Below the pieces are notes generated by a model. The model had not been told where the DNA came from. It searched no databases and saw only the letters and a program-made list of their open reading frames with translations. Source: a virus. From it: a stretch of DNA of 64,000 nucleotides. Shown piece by piece: positions 1 to 10,290 of this stretch. The stretch lies in the IMG/VR virus record IMGVR_UViG_3300034062_003925, positions 1-64,000 of that record; one strand, written 5' to 3'. The number at the start of each line of letters is the position of its first letter. The stretch's first letter is position 1. A program made the position numbers and the translations under genes.

Positions 1-815
1 TAGGTGTTAATGTTATCACACAAATTGGTACGGTTTCTTTCTTTGTTAATGGTCCATCAGATTCTGTAAATACAAGTGTTGTTAACTCATTAAGTTGTAT
101 TAATGTTACTGCGGCAATTGGTGGGGCTGCGTCTCCAACAACGGAAGAAGTTAGAAATTTAGTTAGTTTTAATTTTTCAGCACAAAATAGAGCGGTTACT
201 GTAAACGATTACGATTCTTTAATTCGAACAATGCCATCACAATTCGGAGCACCTGCTAAAGCGGCAATTACTGAGGAAAATAATAAGATTAAAATTAAAA
301 TGTTATCTTACGATGATTCGGGTAAATTAACTGAAATCGTGTCGAATACTTTAAAAAATAATGTTGCGAATTACTTATCTAACTATAGAATGATTAATGA
401 TTATATCTCAGTTGAGACTGCGAGTGTTATTGATTTATCTATGAACCTTGACGTTGTTTTAGATAATAGTCAAAATCAAGGGGCGGTAATTTCACAGATT
501 GTTAATATAGTGTCAACTTATTTTGACCCTTCACATAGACAGATGGGTCAAAATGTTTATATTTCAGAAATTAGAAGACAAATACAAAGTGAGAATGGGG
601 TAATCTCGGTTTCAAGTATACAAGTATTCAATAAAGTCGGAGGACAATACTCATCATCTCAAACATCCCAAAAATATTTAGACTCTGAAACACGAGAAAT
701 TGATTTGATTGATGAAACAATTTTTGCCGAACCAAGTCAGACATACCAAGTCAGATTTCCGGGTAAAGACATCAATGTAAGGGTTAAGAATTTAAAAACA
801 GTTAATTTCTCCTGA
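1..815 (+). CDS. Baseplate wedge protein, gp6-like (3' part only)
   Basis: This is the C-terminal part of a gp6-like baseplate wedge protein. The gene starts before the window, and the frame is open from base 3 to TGA at 813, with a second in-frame stop (TAA) directly after. In T4, gp6 dimers build the wedge ring of the baseplate and transmit its opening to the sheath. The segment SAQNRAVTVNDYDSLIR, followed by QFGAP, matches the conserved part of gp6/J-family wedge proteins. The tail of the protein holds two alpha/beta stretches typical of the family end. An ATG at 231 lies inside this conserved part, so it is not the start. It heads the late structural block. The identity is by motif recognition; a more distant gpJ-type wedge protein is the alternative. 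Confidence 0.85.
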   Translation, partial: GVNVITQIGTVSFFVNGPSDSVNTSVVNSLSCINVTAAIGGAASPTTEEVRNLVSFNFSAQNRAVTVNDYDSLIRTMPSQFGAPAKAAITEENNKIKIKMLSYDDSGKLTEIVSNTLKNNVANYLSNYRMINDYISVETASVIDLSMNLDVVLDNSQNQGAVISQIVNIVSTYFDPSHRQMGQNVYISEIRRQIQSENGVISVSSIQVFNKVGGQYSSSQTSQKYLDSETREIDLIDETIFAEPSQTYQVRFPGKDINVRVKNLKTVNFS

Positions 816-866
816 TAATTTATTTTATTAAAAAATGATTTATCTTTTTGAAAGTAGCATATAAAC

Positions 867-873
867 TATTTAT
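867..873 (+). promoter_or_regulatory. TATTTAT motif, candidate late promoter
   Basis: TATTTAT sits 15 bases before the ATG at 889, in the only sizeable gap of this block (74 bases). The same heptamer precedes many leading genes in this window. It has no clear -33 partner, which is like T4 late promoters, whose only core element is an AT-rich -10 box. The promoter role is an inference. Confidence 0.4.
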
Positions 874-888
874 CAAAAAAGATTAATA

Positions 889-3800
889 ATGTCGAATTCA
901 TATAGAATAAGAACTCAAATAGGTGTAGATAAGTCAATTAAGGTTTTAATTGACCAAGAATTTGAATATCTTGAAATTTTATCACTTAAAGTATTACAGA
1001 GTCAAATTTACACAAGACAGTGTTCTGATTACGGAGTAATTATTGGTAGGGTTAGTGCAAATGATGGTTTTGGTATACCTAACGCCAAAGTATCAGTCTT
1101 TATTCCGTTAACTAACGAAGACATCACAAATCCAATCATTTCTGACTTATATCCCTATAAAACTTTATCTGAATTAAATGAAGACGGATATAGATATAAT
1201 TTATTACCATATCTACCGTCATATAGTAATCACTCTCCCACAGGAACTTTTTTCGATAAACATGATGTATTAGTTGACCCGACATTAATTGAAGTTTATG
1301 ACAAGTACTTTAAATATACTGCAAAAACTAACGATAGTGGTGATTACATGATTTTTGGTGTTCCTACTGGGTCACAAACAATCCATGTCGATGTTGATTT
1401 ATCAGATATTGGAGAATTTTCATTATCGCCTCAAGATTTAATTCGGATGGGTGTTGCCACTCCCGCTCAAGTTGCGGGAACAAAGTTTAAAAGTTCTGCT
1501 AATTTAAATGAGTTACCTCAGATTGTCACAATTAACCGTGTTATAGAAGTTGAACCATTATGGGGTCAACCTGAGGTGTGTAATTTAGGTGTGACAAGAA
1601 CCGACTTTGATTTAACTGATGAGGCAAATATTACCATAACTCCAACATCAATTTTTATGGGGTCAATTATATCAAATGCTGAAACTCAATTCCAAAAAAG
1701 AAGTTGTAAACCAAAATTAAAACAAGGTAACTTCTGTAGTTTAGTTGCGGGTCCTGGAGAAATTTTGGCGATAAGACAAACCATTGCTCAAGATATTAAT
1801 GGACAACCTATTTTAGAAACTGTTTCATTAGAAAGTGGAGGACAAGTTATTGATGAAAATGGTACTTGGTTAATAGATGTTCCGATGAATTTGGATTATA
1901 TCATAACAAATGAATTTGGTGAAAGAGTTTTATCGAATGACCCTAATAAAGGTATACCGACTAAAGGAAAGTATCGATTTAAAGTTAAGTGGAATCAATC
2001 ACCTTCATTAAGTGAGGCAATTAAACGAGGTTATTTTTTAGTTCCTAATGTTCGAGAATATGGGTGGACAACTTCTGATACTGACCCATTAAAAACAGGT
2101 ATTGGATATGCCACTGCGATTAAGTCATATGCCTTTAGTTTAGATTGGAATGATTATGCTGACGTACAGGCGGCAATTAATTGTGAGGACACATTTTATG
2201 AGATGTTGTATAACAAAGTGTATACCGTGTCACAGATGATAGACCAATATAGAAAAGGATATCTTCCAAATAGAATGATAACAATAAAAAACATTTTGGA
2301 TGATTCTTGTGAAAGTGAAAATGTTAAATTTCCAACAAACGATTCATTTTTAAGATTTGACATTATATATCTTTTATTTGTTATTATGATGTTTGTTTTT
2401 AAACCTATTCTCATTTTATTATTAATTATTTCACATATTTTAGCTTGGTTATTGAAGTATATTTTAGGGCCAATCTTAGCGGTTGTTGTGGCAATTGTTT
2501 TTAGTATAATCGCCTTTATATGTCCCATTATAAGCGCAATTATAGATGTTATTAATGTTTTTGGTGCGGGTATAGAATTTGGACCTTGTCCCGACTTTAA
2601 AGACATGAAGAATCTAATTAAAAAACTGGTAACTTTATGGAAAACATTTACTCATTTACGTTTACCTAATTTATCTTATCCCGATTGTGAGTTATGTGCG
2701 TGTAAGGAGGGTGATACTATTGATGGAGATGTTCAAGATGATTCCGCTGAAGGAGTTAATACTGAAGAAATTGTTGCTACTTCAGGAATTAATGGTGTTT
2801 TATCTCAATATGATAACGCAACAAATTATAATCTTATTCATTTTGACCCAACTGCTACTTACCCTAACGCATTTACTTCGATGATGTCAGGTAAAGGGAT
2901 TGATACTGTTAACCCTACATCACAGTCATTAGTACCCTCTTTAAAAACTTATGGACAAGACTCAAATGGGGATGATAGATATATGTTCACATCAAGTATT
3001 ACTTTAGCTGAAAGAATAAATTTATTTAATAACAAAGCGAAATACTTTGATGATTTTAGTGGAGTAAACCCTGGTGGTGGGTATAATAGAATTAAAGTTA
3101 CTTTTGACACATCATTAAATGCTTCCGCAACAAAATACCATTATGATAATGTTGTGGTTATCTCATGTCAAGCAAGTCAATTGGCGAATTTTCCTGTGGG
3201 ACAACTCATTTCTTTCCAAGACCCTTCATTATCTCAGGATGTAAATTTAACGGGTTTTACACCTTACAACCAATACGGTACCAGGAGTATTACGGGAACT
3301 TCAATTAATGATTTGCCAGGTAGTACTATTCAAGTAAGTTATGCAAATCCAGACGGAAGTGGTACTATATCACCTCTGAACTCTTTATATCAAATAACCC
3401 AAGACCCGGATGACGCGACTTACGCTAAGTTCCCTATGGACGTAGAATATTTTCAAGTTATTACCGCAATGACCTATAATACTTTTTCAGGAGCATGTAA
3501 TCCTTCCGCAAGTGATTTAAGTCTAAATAAAAGGTATTTGTATAATAATATGACGTTTACATATTTGTCTGCCGATAACTGTGCTCAATATCCATCACCA
3601 TTATATTATAATCCTTTATCAATATTTATTGATGCCGATAAACAAGTTATAGTGATAATGGTTAGAGGGGTTGACCCGTATTCCTCAAGATGTCAGAATA
3701 GTTATGATTTAAGTGTTTTATTAGGATACTCAATGGGAACCGCAGGAAAAACGGTTACAGGCCAGTACAAATTAAATCATCCTATTCAAGGTGGGGTAAA

Positions 3801-5970
3801 ATCGGTTAGACATACAATGACAGGTGATGTTACCTTAATTGATGCGGTAACTTCGGAATATCTTTATTACAAATCGTTCCACTTCCAACCAGCATTATCG
3901 GGACCCGCATCATTTTCGTCATTCACGTCAAATTTCCCAAGTTATTATTCATCGTTGGATAATAGTATACCTACTTTTACACCGTTAAGTGCGCCACAAT
4001 TATCTGTGGCTTGTCAAGATGGATTAGATAATGCTTATTCGATTAAACTATTTGGCAGTCCTTATAATGGTTTCACAATAGAGTGGGATGGTATTAGTGG
4101 TTCTGGTTCGTATTGTTCATCCTCACCTACTAGTCAATATTTTATTTCTTCGGTTAATAGTTACACACCTCCGCCGCCTGATAATAGAGGGTATTTTGAA
4201 AATGAAATCGTTGACGGTGGTTCGGTAATGTTACAAGAAGTCTATATACCTGTAAACAGTATCACACCACCAACAATTATTGGGTATTATTACGCACCAA
4301 GATATTCTGGCACGTATTTTTACAGTAACCTAGGGTCTAGTGGTAGACAAATTATTATGAGGTCTGATAGACTTCCGACATCAACGTTAACCCTTGATAA
4401 TGCGGGTAATAGTTACGCATTACAACAAAACGCTAATTTTTCCGCATACCAAATTGGTGATGATGGAACGGTAACCAATACAGAAGGAATTCAAAGTAAC
4501 ACACCATCTGTCGCTGAGGCAGGACCTGACCCAGTAGATTCATCAACAATGACGGGGTCTGTTTTAGATACGTTTAATTGTAATACAATGATACCGTTAG
4601 GATGTTATAATGACGTTGTACCTAATGAATTTAATTATTATCCGTCACCAAACCCTTGTTATGAAAATGGTACATCAAACAATGAATTAATTATGGAAAA
4701 TGGTTGTTATATAACAATAACAAAAATTTTCTCATCGTTAGGTAAAGATATTAAAATAGTCGCAGAATGGTCATCAAGAATACAAATTACCTTTGGTGCT
4801 TGTAGAGATGTTTGGTCACATATTTTCACAAACAATTGGATTAATGGAACATTATACGCATTCAATATCAAAAACGATAGATTTTTTACAAGTCCTACCT
4901 CAACCCCACCAAACGCTCCTTATAGTGTATATTGTAGGGATACTGTGATTCTACACCCAACAAATAATTTCTATTATAGAAGTAGTCCTTGGGATGGTAC
5001 CAAATTTATTGGGGCGGATGCACCAGACTATTCGGCATATAAAGGGAATGTTAAGAACTTAAAATTTCCAACAACTATTATGGATTTAGGTCCTAGAAGT
5101 CAATTTCTTCAAGAGATTGTTATGTCAGATGATTATGATGGGTACGTTGTTAAGAAAATGGGGTCAACAACTTTTACCGATGTTTCGGAAATACTAAATC
5201 TACTTATTATTAGTCGATTAGCGAGTACAAGTTTTTTGGAACAGTTATTAGGTGCTGGAGGAGGAAACATTCTTTCATATTTTAACCAAAGAACTAAACT
5301 GTTTGTTGATGCGGATTACGCTCAAATGATATCAATAAGTTCAGAGTTAGGTGTTGCGGACTTTGAGTCGGCTAATTATCCGTCAATTATTGGAGCTCAA
5401 GACCCAATTTTCTTTAATGGTGGGGGTGTTGCAGATGGTATTATTGGGATTTTCTTTTCTTCTGACACACAGGTTAGAGATTTTATTAGTCCTAAAAGAA
5501 CCATTATTAATGACTCAGCAATGGTTACCGACACCTGTGCATTCAATTACTTTAATGTGTTTACACAATCCGTACCTTTTTATCAGTGGGAAATAAAAGA
5601 AGGTTCATTTCCGTATAGTATTTTTGGTTCACAAAGTAATGATTGGTACACTAATACTCTAAATACAGAATTTTTTACTCACAAATATCAGACCTTAGAT
5701 AGAATAGAACAAAACTCAAGATACTTTAGAACAAACGGTAGTACTTTAATCAAAGACTATAAAGGATACATTTATTCTGTTGATAGTTTGGGTAATTATA
5801 ACCCTAATTTTACTTCACAAGACCCTAATACCGCTCCATTTAGTAATCCTATTAGTAGAATTATTACTGTAGGTGCTCCATACCACTTTTATTTTGGGCT
5901 TAAAAAAGGTAAAACGTCATTTGATAGGTTTGCAATTAAATGGATTGGATTCGAAATAATAACTGATTAA
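889..5970 (+). CDS. Giant tail/baseplate structural protein with an internal membrane-like segment
   Basis: A 1693-residue protein of the late block, read straight after gp6. The first 400 residues contain carboxypeptidase-regulatory/Ig-like beta modules (for example GVIIGRVSANDGFGIPNAKV, then a second one ending near residue 370). Residues about 487-560 are strikingly hydrophobic, enough for two or three transmembrane helices, and are followed by a Cys-rich stretch (CELCAC). The last 1000 residues are beta-rich, with many Cys, Tyr, Ser and Asn, as in receptor-binding or baseplate-periphery proteins. The next start lies one base after the stop (TAATATG), so the two are co-translated. I do not recognise a named family. 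A virion role follows from position and composition; a membrane-embedded segment in a tail protein is odd. Confidence 0.85.
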   Translation: MSNSYRIRTQIGVDKSIKVLIDQEFEYLEILSLKVLQSQIYTRQCSDYGVIIGRVSANDGFGIPNAKVSVFIPLTNEDITNPIISDLYPYKTLSELNEDGYRYNLLPYLPSYSNHSPTGTFFDKHDVLVDPTLIEVYDKYFKYTAKTNDSGDYMIFGVPTGSQTIHVDVDLSDIGEFSLSPQDLIRMGVATPAQVAGTKFKSSANLNELPQIVTINRVIEVEPLWGQPEVCNLGVTRTDFDLTDEANITITPTSIFMGSIISNAETQFQKRSCKPKLKQGNFCSLVAGPGEILAIRQTIAQDINGQPILETVSLESGGQVIDENGTWLIDVPMNLDYIITNEFGERVLSNDPNKGIPTKGKYRFKVKWNQSPSLSEAIKRGYFLVPNVREYGWTTSDTDPLKTGIGYATAIKSYAFSLDWNDYADVQAAINCEDTFYEMLYNKVYTVSQMIDQYRKGYLPNRMITIKNILDDSCESENVKFPTNDSFLRFDIIYLLFVIMMFVFKPILILLLIISHILAWLLKYILGPILAVVVAIVFSIIAFICPIISAIIDVINVFGAGIEFGPCPDFKDMKNLIKKLVTLWKTFTHLRLPNLSYPDCELCACKEGDTIDGDVQDDSAEGVNTEEIVATSGINGVLSQYDNATNYNLIHFDPTATYPNAFTSMMSGKGIDTVNPTSQSLVPSLKTYGQDSNGDDRYMFTSSITLAERINLFNNKAKYFDDFSGVNPGGGYNRIKVTFDTSLNASATKYHYDNVVVISCQASQLANFPVGQLISFQDPSLSQDVNLTGFTPYNQYGTRSITGTSINDLPGSTIQVSYANPDGSGTISPLNSLYQITQDPDDATYAKFPMDVEYFQVITAMTYNTFSGACNPSASDLSLNKRYLYNNMTFTYLSADNCAQYPSPLYYNPLSIFIDADKQVIVIMVRGVDPYSSRCQNSYDLSVLLGYSMGTAGKTVTGQYKLNHPIQGGVKSVRHTMTGDVTLIDAVTSEYLYYKSFHFQPALSGPASFSSFTSNFPSYYSSLDNSIPTFTPLSAPQLSVACQDGLDNAYSIKLFGSPYNGFTIEWDGISGSGSYCSSSPTSQYFISSVNSYTPPPPDNRGYFENEIVDGGSVMLQEVYIPVNSITPPTIIGYYYAPRYSGTYFYSNLGSSGRQIIMRSDRLPTSTLTLDNAGNSYALQQNANFSAYQIGDDGTVTNTEGIQSNTPSVAEAGPDPVDSSTMTGSVLDTFNCNTMIPLGCYNDVVPNEFNYYPSPNPCYENGTSNNELIMENGCYITITKIFSSLGKDIKIVAEWSSRIQITFGACRDVWSHIFTNNWINGTLYAFNIKNDRFFTSPTSTPPNAPYSVYCRDTVILHPTNNFYYRSSPWDGTKFIGADAPDYSAYKGNVKNLKFPTTIMDLGPRSQFLQEIVMSDDYDGYVVKKMGSTTFTDVSEILNLLIISRLASTSFLEQLLGAGGGNILSYFNQRTKLFVDADYAQMISISSELGVADFESANYPSIIGAQDPIFFNGGGVADGIIGIFFSSDTQVRDFISPKRTIINDSAMVTDTCAFNYFNVFTQSVPFYQWEIKEGSFPYSIFGSQSNDWYTNTLNTEFFTHKYQTLDRIEQNSRYFRTNGSTLIKDYKGYIYSVDSLGNYNPNFTSQDPNTAPFSNPISRIITVGAPYHFYFGLKKGKTSFDRFAIKWIGFEIITD

Positions 5971-5971
5971 T

Positions 5972-7759
5972 ATGGGAAATAGACAAGATATAAGAGTAAT
6001 TTTAGGTTCATTACGATATAAATCCGCACCTAACACAACATTACTGTTCAATGTACCGTTAATACAGACAGCGAAAGAAAATGTTGAGTTCGATAGAAGT
6101 ATTGATGTGGATTTAGAACAGGTTTTTGATGACGAACGACAAAATTCTGATATTATCAGACCTACATGTAAATTTTCACTTTTATTCCAAAACGTGTATT
6201 CAGGATTTACCAACTATCCCCCATTTGAAAATAATTTATATTATTTGAATTCTGCTTCAGCGGCTGCCTTACAATGTCTCAGTGGAGCAACAACAATCTC
6301 ATGGACAGGGGTTCCTCAATACAATGAATTTGATTTTATTAGGACTGATTATAATGTTAGTGGATATACACAACCACCGAACGAACATCTAACTTTTATA
6401 CCAAAAAGTGCATCAAGTTACAATTGGAATTTCTTTGTTAGTTATGGTTATGAAAATGATTATACAAAACCAATGAGGGCTACCGATAAAAAAACTAATA
6501 TTATTTTAAATTGGATTGTTGGTGATGGTATACCGTTTATTATTGAGAATACTGTATATAATGGTAGAAATACCGTTTCATTTAGATGTCCTGTTAAACA
6601 TGGGATGTCGGTTGGAGAATTTGTTAAATTAAGTTTCTCTTATAATGGAACCGACTTATTCCAAATAGATTCTTTAGGGGTTAGTACTTTTGGTAGTGAA
6701 GAATACGTTTTTAATATAATTGATGTTGGATATTTAGGTGGAACTTTTGATGATGGTGTAACGGGAACCGCCAAAAGGGTAATTTTACAAGATAATGAGT
6801 TGGACACCATTTCAACATATTATGTTAGAAAAAATAAAATATTAACAGAATCGGAAAACGCGGTATTAGTTAAAGCTGGATTTGAACAAAATATTTTTGG
6901 AGAAAAGAAAAAATATGAGAGTAGCGGATTTACTCCTGACAAAGTTGCGCGAGTATCGGTTAAAGAAGGGTCACAATCATACACATTATCTTTTAATAAA
7001 GATATTAGAGTTAACCCAATTAGAGATAACCAAAAAAGACCGATTACTGAATTATTCTTTACCGTTATATATAAAGGTTATTTTGGATGGATGTTTGGAA
7101 TACCCAACGGTTCAGGTAGTTATTACGGATTAAAACAAGGTTGGGAATTTAACTTACCACTTAATTCTTTTGGGGCTCCTGATTATTGGTGGAGTAATTC
7201 TAATAGTAATTCGGACACTGATTTTCCTATGGGGTCTTATACAACACCAATTAGTTCTGGGTATGGACCAGCATCAGGACCAATAACTTTTACGTATGTC
7301 GAATCTATTAAAGAGGGAGACATAGTTGATGGTGATTGTTGTGAATGGAATGATTATGACCAAAAAGAAAGAGTAATTTCTAATATATTTCATAAACTAA
7401 CCTTTAATCCTTTTTCATTTAGGATTGGTGTAAATACGGCAAATCAACTTGGGTATTATTATCAACCACATCATGTGTTAACAACAAGAGTTTATTCGGA
7501 TTATATTGAAGATGGTGATATTAGGAGCGTTGTCGGAATTCCGGATTATTCACATTTTTCAACCACCAAAAATTTATTTATATGGAGGGATTTATACCCA
7601 TATGGTTTTGTTGATAGTGGAGGTATTGGAGTTACTTATCCTTTTTTAAACGGTGTTCATTATCCTTTTAAGAATATTATTTTTAGAATAATACCTGAAG
7701 GAACTAATTATAATGAACAGACCATAATCGCAGAACCAACAATAGACCCTTGTGAGTAA
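5972..7759 (+). CDS. Tail/baseplate structural protein
   Basis: A 595-residue beta-rich protein encoded one base after the stop of the giant structural gene and overlapping the next start by 8 bases. It has no signal peptide, membrane helix or catalytic motif. Tyr, Asn, Ser and Gly are frequent, as in its neighbours, and a CC pair occurs in DGDCCEWNDYD near residue 455. The N-terminus RQDIRVILGSLRYKSAPNT looks like an anchoring segment. It does not match a family I can name. Operon position between gp6 and the long fibre-like proteins argues for a baseplate or fibre component. Confidence 0.8.
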   Translation: MGNRQDIRVILGSLRYKSAPNTTLLFNVPLIQTAKENVEFDRSIDVDLEQVFDDERQNSDIIRPTCKFSLLFQNVYSGFTNYPPFENNLYYLNSASAAALQCLSGATTISWTGVPQYNEFDFIRTDYNVSGYTQPPNEHLTFIPKSASSYNWNFFVSYGYENDYTKPMRATDKKTNIILNWIVGDGIPFIIENTVYNGRNTVSFRCPVKHGMSVGEFVKLSFSYNGTDLFQIDSLGVSTFGSEEYVFNIIDVGYLGGTFDDGVTGTAKRVILQDNELDTISTYYVRKNKILTESENAVLVKAGFEQNIFGEKKKYESSGFTPDKVARVSVKEGSQSYTLSFNKDIRVNPIRDNQKRPITELFFTVIYKGYFGWMFGIPNGSGSYYGLKQGWEFNLPLNSFGAPDYWWSNSNSNSDTDFPMGSYTTPISSGYGPASGPITFTYVESIKEGDIVDGDCCEWNDYDQKERVISNIFHKLTFNPFSFRIGVNTANQLGYYYQPHHVLTTRVYSDYIEDGDIRSVVGIPDYSHFSTTKNLFIWRDLYPYGFVDSGGIGVTYPFLNGVHYPFKNIIFRIIPEGTNYNEQTIIAEPTIDPCE

Positions 7760-8564
7760 CAAATTTTTATTTACCATACCAAAAGGAGATAAGTCAATTG
7801 ATTTACCTATCGAAATCAAGTGGGATTTCTATGGTAGAGATGATAGTATTGAACTTTATGAAGAAGAAGTTTTGGTTGATATTATTGGGGTGGCAAAAGA
7901 CTTTGAAATATTAAGATTTAGTCATTCACCATACATCTCGAATCAAAAGACAGAAATTAAATATGATTTTTATTTCTATGATTCTAGTACTCCGGTAAGT
8001 GCGTCAACGGTATCAACTGATTGGGTAAATAGTTATCTATTTCCAAATGCAAACCCTTCAGGCTTTTCAAGCACTCAAATTTATTATTATGAAAAACCGT
8101 TCACTAAATCATTTTTTAAACTTGATTTTTATGACACGAAGGACACCCAAAGCCAAACAAATTATTTTACAATAATAATTCCTGTGCAACAAGGAGCGAC
8201 AGAAAGTGCAAGTATTTCACCATTAAGACCAAATGTTAATATAAGAAAACCGTCATACACCTTAGATTTTGTTGGTGATAAAGAAGGGTTTTTTATTTAT
8301 TGGTTAAAAAATGAGGCGTTTTTAAATATTGATACGTTTTATATGTCCGCTAAATTTTTTGATGGTAGACTTGGTGTTTTTGTCAAGATGATGAATGAAC
8401 CACAATCAGTATTATCTGATAAATTTATATTTGAAAGTAGTCGATATTTTTATAATAAAGTAGTTTTAGATTATACTACAAAAACTTATCAGGTTTTTGA
8501 TTACCTTGATAACCGTATAGGTGCGGGAACACCAATAAAATGGTATGAATATATTAACCCATAA
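7752..8564 (+). CDS. Structural protein, baseplate region, GTG start
   Basis: A 270-residue protein starting at GTG (GTG AGT AAC), which overlaps the last codons of the upstream gene. No ATG near the beginning gives the same frame, and the N-terminal MSNKFLFTIPKGDKSI reads well. It is beta-rich and acidic, with an N-terminal sheet and a C-terminal half resembling a LamG/lectin-like jelly roll (KEGFFIYWLKNEAFLNIDTF, then MSAKFFDGRLGVF). That resemblance is weak. It overlaps the next gene by one base (TAATG). It is probably part of the tail or baseplate, and its specific role is unknown. Confidence 0.78.
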   Translation: MSNKFLFTIPKGDKSIDLPIEIKWDFYGRDDSIELYEEEVLVDIIGVAKDFEILRFSHSPYISNQKTEIKYDFYFYDSSTPVSASTVSTDWVNSYLFPNANPSGFSSTQIYYYEKPFTKSFFKLDFYDTKDTQSQTNYFTIIIPVQQGATESASISPLRPNVNIRKPSYTLDFVGDKEGFFIYWLKNEAFLNIDTFYMSAKFFDGRLGVFVKMMNEPQSVLSDKFIFESSRYFYNKVVLDYTTKTYQVFDYLDNRIGAGTPIKWYEYINP

Positions 8565-9751
8565 TGGACGATAGATATTATAGTATACGAATTTCCCCCG
8601 AAGTTATTAGTGGTGATTTATTTCTTGCACCTTATGATGCTGGCACATCACAATTTAATATAAGTGGTGACCCTTGTTGTGATGTGACAACAACGACTAC
8701 GACTAGTCAATACACAGGTTATACTCGAGTATATTCTGCAATGACTCAAATAGTAACAGGTGGTACGGGAGGAACTTCATTATTGACGGGTTTGACTATC
8801 CCAATATTTCTTAGTGAAACCACAATCGATATTGGGTATTATTCGGTATTTGATGGAATGGTGTTACAAAAAGATACGATGACTAATTTCTTATTTTCCG
8901 CCTCAACCTATGCTCCGAACACATATTATTTTTATAATACTTCAGACACCGAGTTTAAAAAGTATTTGGCCTTTGCAACTTATCAGATTGATTGGGGGGA
9001 TGGTTCCCCACCACAATTGGTTCCTATTACGGCACCCAACTATTATAACCATACTTATGCTTCAAGTGGTGAATATACTATTACAATGTCGGGAATGAGT
9101 CCTTGGGGATATAACGTCATTAAAAAAGATGTTACGGTACCGTTTACAAATGTTATTGCAACTAACCCTAATGGGACGGCTTATTTTACTCCCGCGGGAG
9201 GTAGTTGGTCGGGGACTTCATTGATGTATGATTATTTATTTACGGGTGATTCTAATTGTGATGTGTATGACCAATCAAGTTACAATTACACAACTGTCCC
9301 ATTCTTAATTACTGGATATACCAATTCAACGATAAGTGACCTTGAACAATATGGTAGTAAGTACGACCCAACAAGGTTTGCGGGAAAATATAAGATAGGT
9401 GTTCAGGTAACAGGAACTTCAGGAAATGTTGGGACATTTTTTGGACCATCGGTAGATAACCTATACACCGCCTATACAATTAATGATATTAACTACTATG
9501 ATTATAATGATGGAACCACTGTGTTTACGGTTTATTCTTCAGGAATGACACCCGACATGATGGTTTGTTCAGCAATAACAAAAAATGAAGTATTATTAAA
9601 TGTAATTGATGAAGCAGAAATACAATCCAACGTTTTCATTGAAAGAGGTAAAAACTCAGTGTTAGAAAGACTTGAAAGATTAGGTGAAGTTGATAATGTT
9701 GGTGACCTCGAAAAATACGGATATAAATTTTTTAATGTGATAAAAATATAA
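8564..9751 (+). CDS. Tail protein with PKD domain
   Basis: A 395-residue virion protein. Near residue 43 there is a Thr run (TTTTTT) of the kind used as a linker in the other adhesins here. A PKD/Ig-like domain sits around residues 135-195, with the hallmark WGDGSPP, then HTYASSGEYTITMSG. PKD domains are extracellular beta sandwiches used for protein or glycan contacts, and are common in Bacteroidota surface proteins and phage fibres. The C-terminus is charged and helical (ERLERLGEVDNVGDLEKYG), possibly the point of attachment to the baseplate. The start overlaps the upstream stop by one base. It was probably next to the 10291 gene before the HNH gene inserted between them. Confidence 0.82.
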   Translation: MDDRYYSIRISPEVISGDLFLAPYDAGTSQFNISGDPCCDVTTTTTTSQYTGYTRVYSAMTQIVTGGTGGTSLLTGLTIPIFLSETTIDIGYYSVFDGMVLQKDTMTNFLFSASTYAPNTYYFYNTSDTEFKKYLAFATYQIDWGDGSPPQLVPITAPNYYNHTYASSGEYTITMSGMSPWGYNVIKKDVTVPFTNVIATNPNGTAYFTPAGGSWSGTSLMYDYLFTGDSNCDVYDQSSYNYTTVPFLITGYTNSTISDLEQYGSKYDPTRFAGKYKIGVQVTGTSGNVGTFFGPSVDNLYTAYTINDINYYDYNDGTTVFTVYSSGMTPDMMVCSAITKNEVLLNVIDEAEIQSNVFIERGKNSVLERLERLGEVDNVGDLEKYGYKFFNVIKI

Positions 9752-9757
9752 AAAGGA

Positions 9758-9764
9758 TATTTAT
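9758..9764 (+). promoter_or_regulatory. TATTTAT motif, 4 bases before the HNH start
   Basis: TATTTAT followed by TGTT and then ATG at 9769. If it is a -10-type element, the transcript would begin at about the start codon, giving an autonomous leaderless HNH message. The role is inferred from recurrence of the motif. Confidence 0.4.
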
Positions 9765-9768
9765 TGTT

Positions 9769-10290
9769 ATGAAAGTTTGTACTAAATGTAATATTGAAAA
9801 ATCTTTACCCGAGTTTAATAATCAAAAATTAGGTAAACAGGGTAAACGTTCGTATTGTAAAGTATGCCAATCGATATTAAAAAAGGAATATGATTTAAAA
9901 AATAAAGAAAAGATTTATAAATACCAAGTAGATTATCGCAAAAAAAATCCGACATATAATACTGATTATCAGAAGGAAAGACGGTTTAACGATATAAATT
10001 ATAGATTAATTGGAAATTTAAGAGCAAGAATATGTAATATTATTAAGGGTAAAACAAAAAATACATTAGAATGTATTGGCTTACCCATAACTGATTTAAA
10101 GAAACATCTTGAAAATCAGTTTGTTGATGATATGTCTTGGGATAATTACGGTGAATGGCATATTGACCATATAATACCAATTAGTGTTGGTAAAAATAAA
10201 GAAGAAATTGAAGGACTAAACCACTATTTAAACTTAAGACCATTATGGGCGGAAGAAAATTTAAAGAAGTCAAATAAAATAATTATATAA
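9769..10290 (+). CDS. HNH homing endonuclease
   Basis: A free-standing HNH nuclease of 173 residues inserted between two structural genes. It has an N-terminal zinc knuckle (CTKCNIEKSLPEF, then CKVCQ, residues 4-33), a basic helical DNA-binding middle, and a C-terminal HNH core (MSWDNYGEWHIDHIIPIS, then NLRPLWAEENLKKSNK). The first His and the DH pair of WHIDH and the downstream Asn/His form the beta-beta-alpha metal site. Such genes cleave cognate alleles lacking the insertion and spread by repair. Its stop abuts the next ATG with no gap. Its C-terminal motif is nearly repeated in the fragment at 47874, so relatives of this element have moved within the genome. Confidence 0.9.
   Translation: MKVCTKCNIEKSLPEFNNQKLGKQGKRSYCKVCQSILKKEYDLKNKEKIYKYQVDYRKKNPTYNTDYQKERRFNDINYRLIGNLRARICNIIKGKTKNTLECIGLPITDLKKHLENQFVDDMSWDNYGEWHIDHIIPISVGKNKEEIEGLNHYLNLRPLWAEENLKKSNKIII

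Noticed and set aside
2196-2606. Minus-strand frame of 136 codons inside the giant tail gene
   Set aside because: It is the antisense of the hydrophobic segment, with no promoter box and atypical composition; the plus-strand gene explains the frame.
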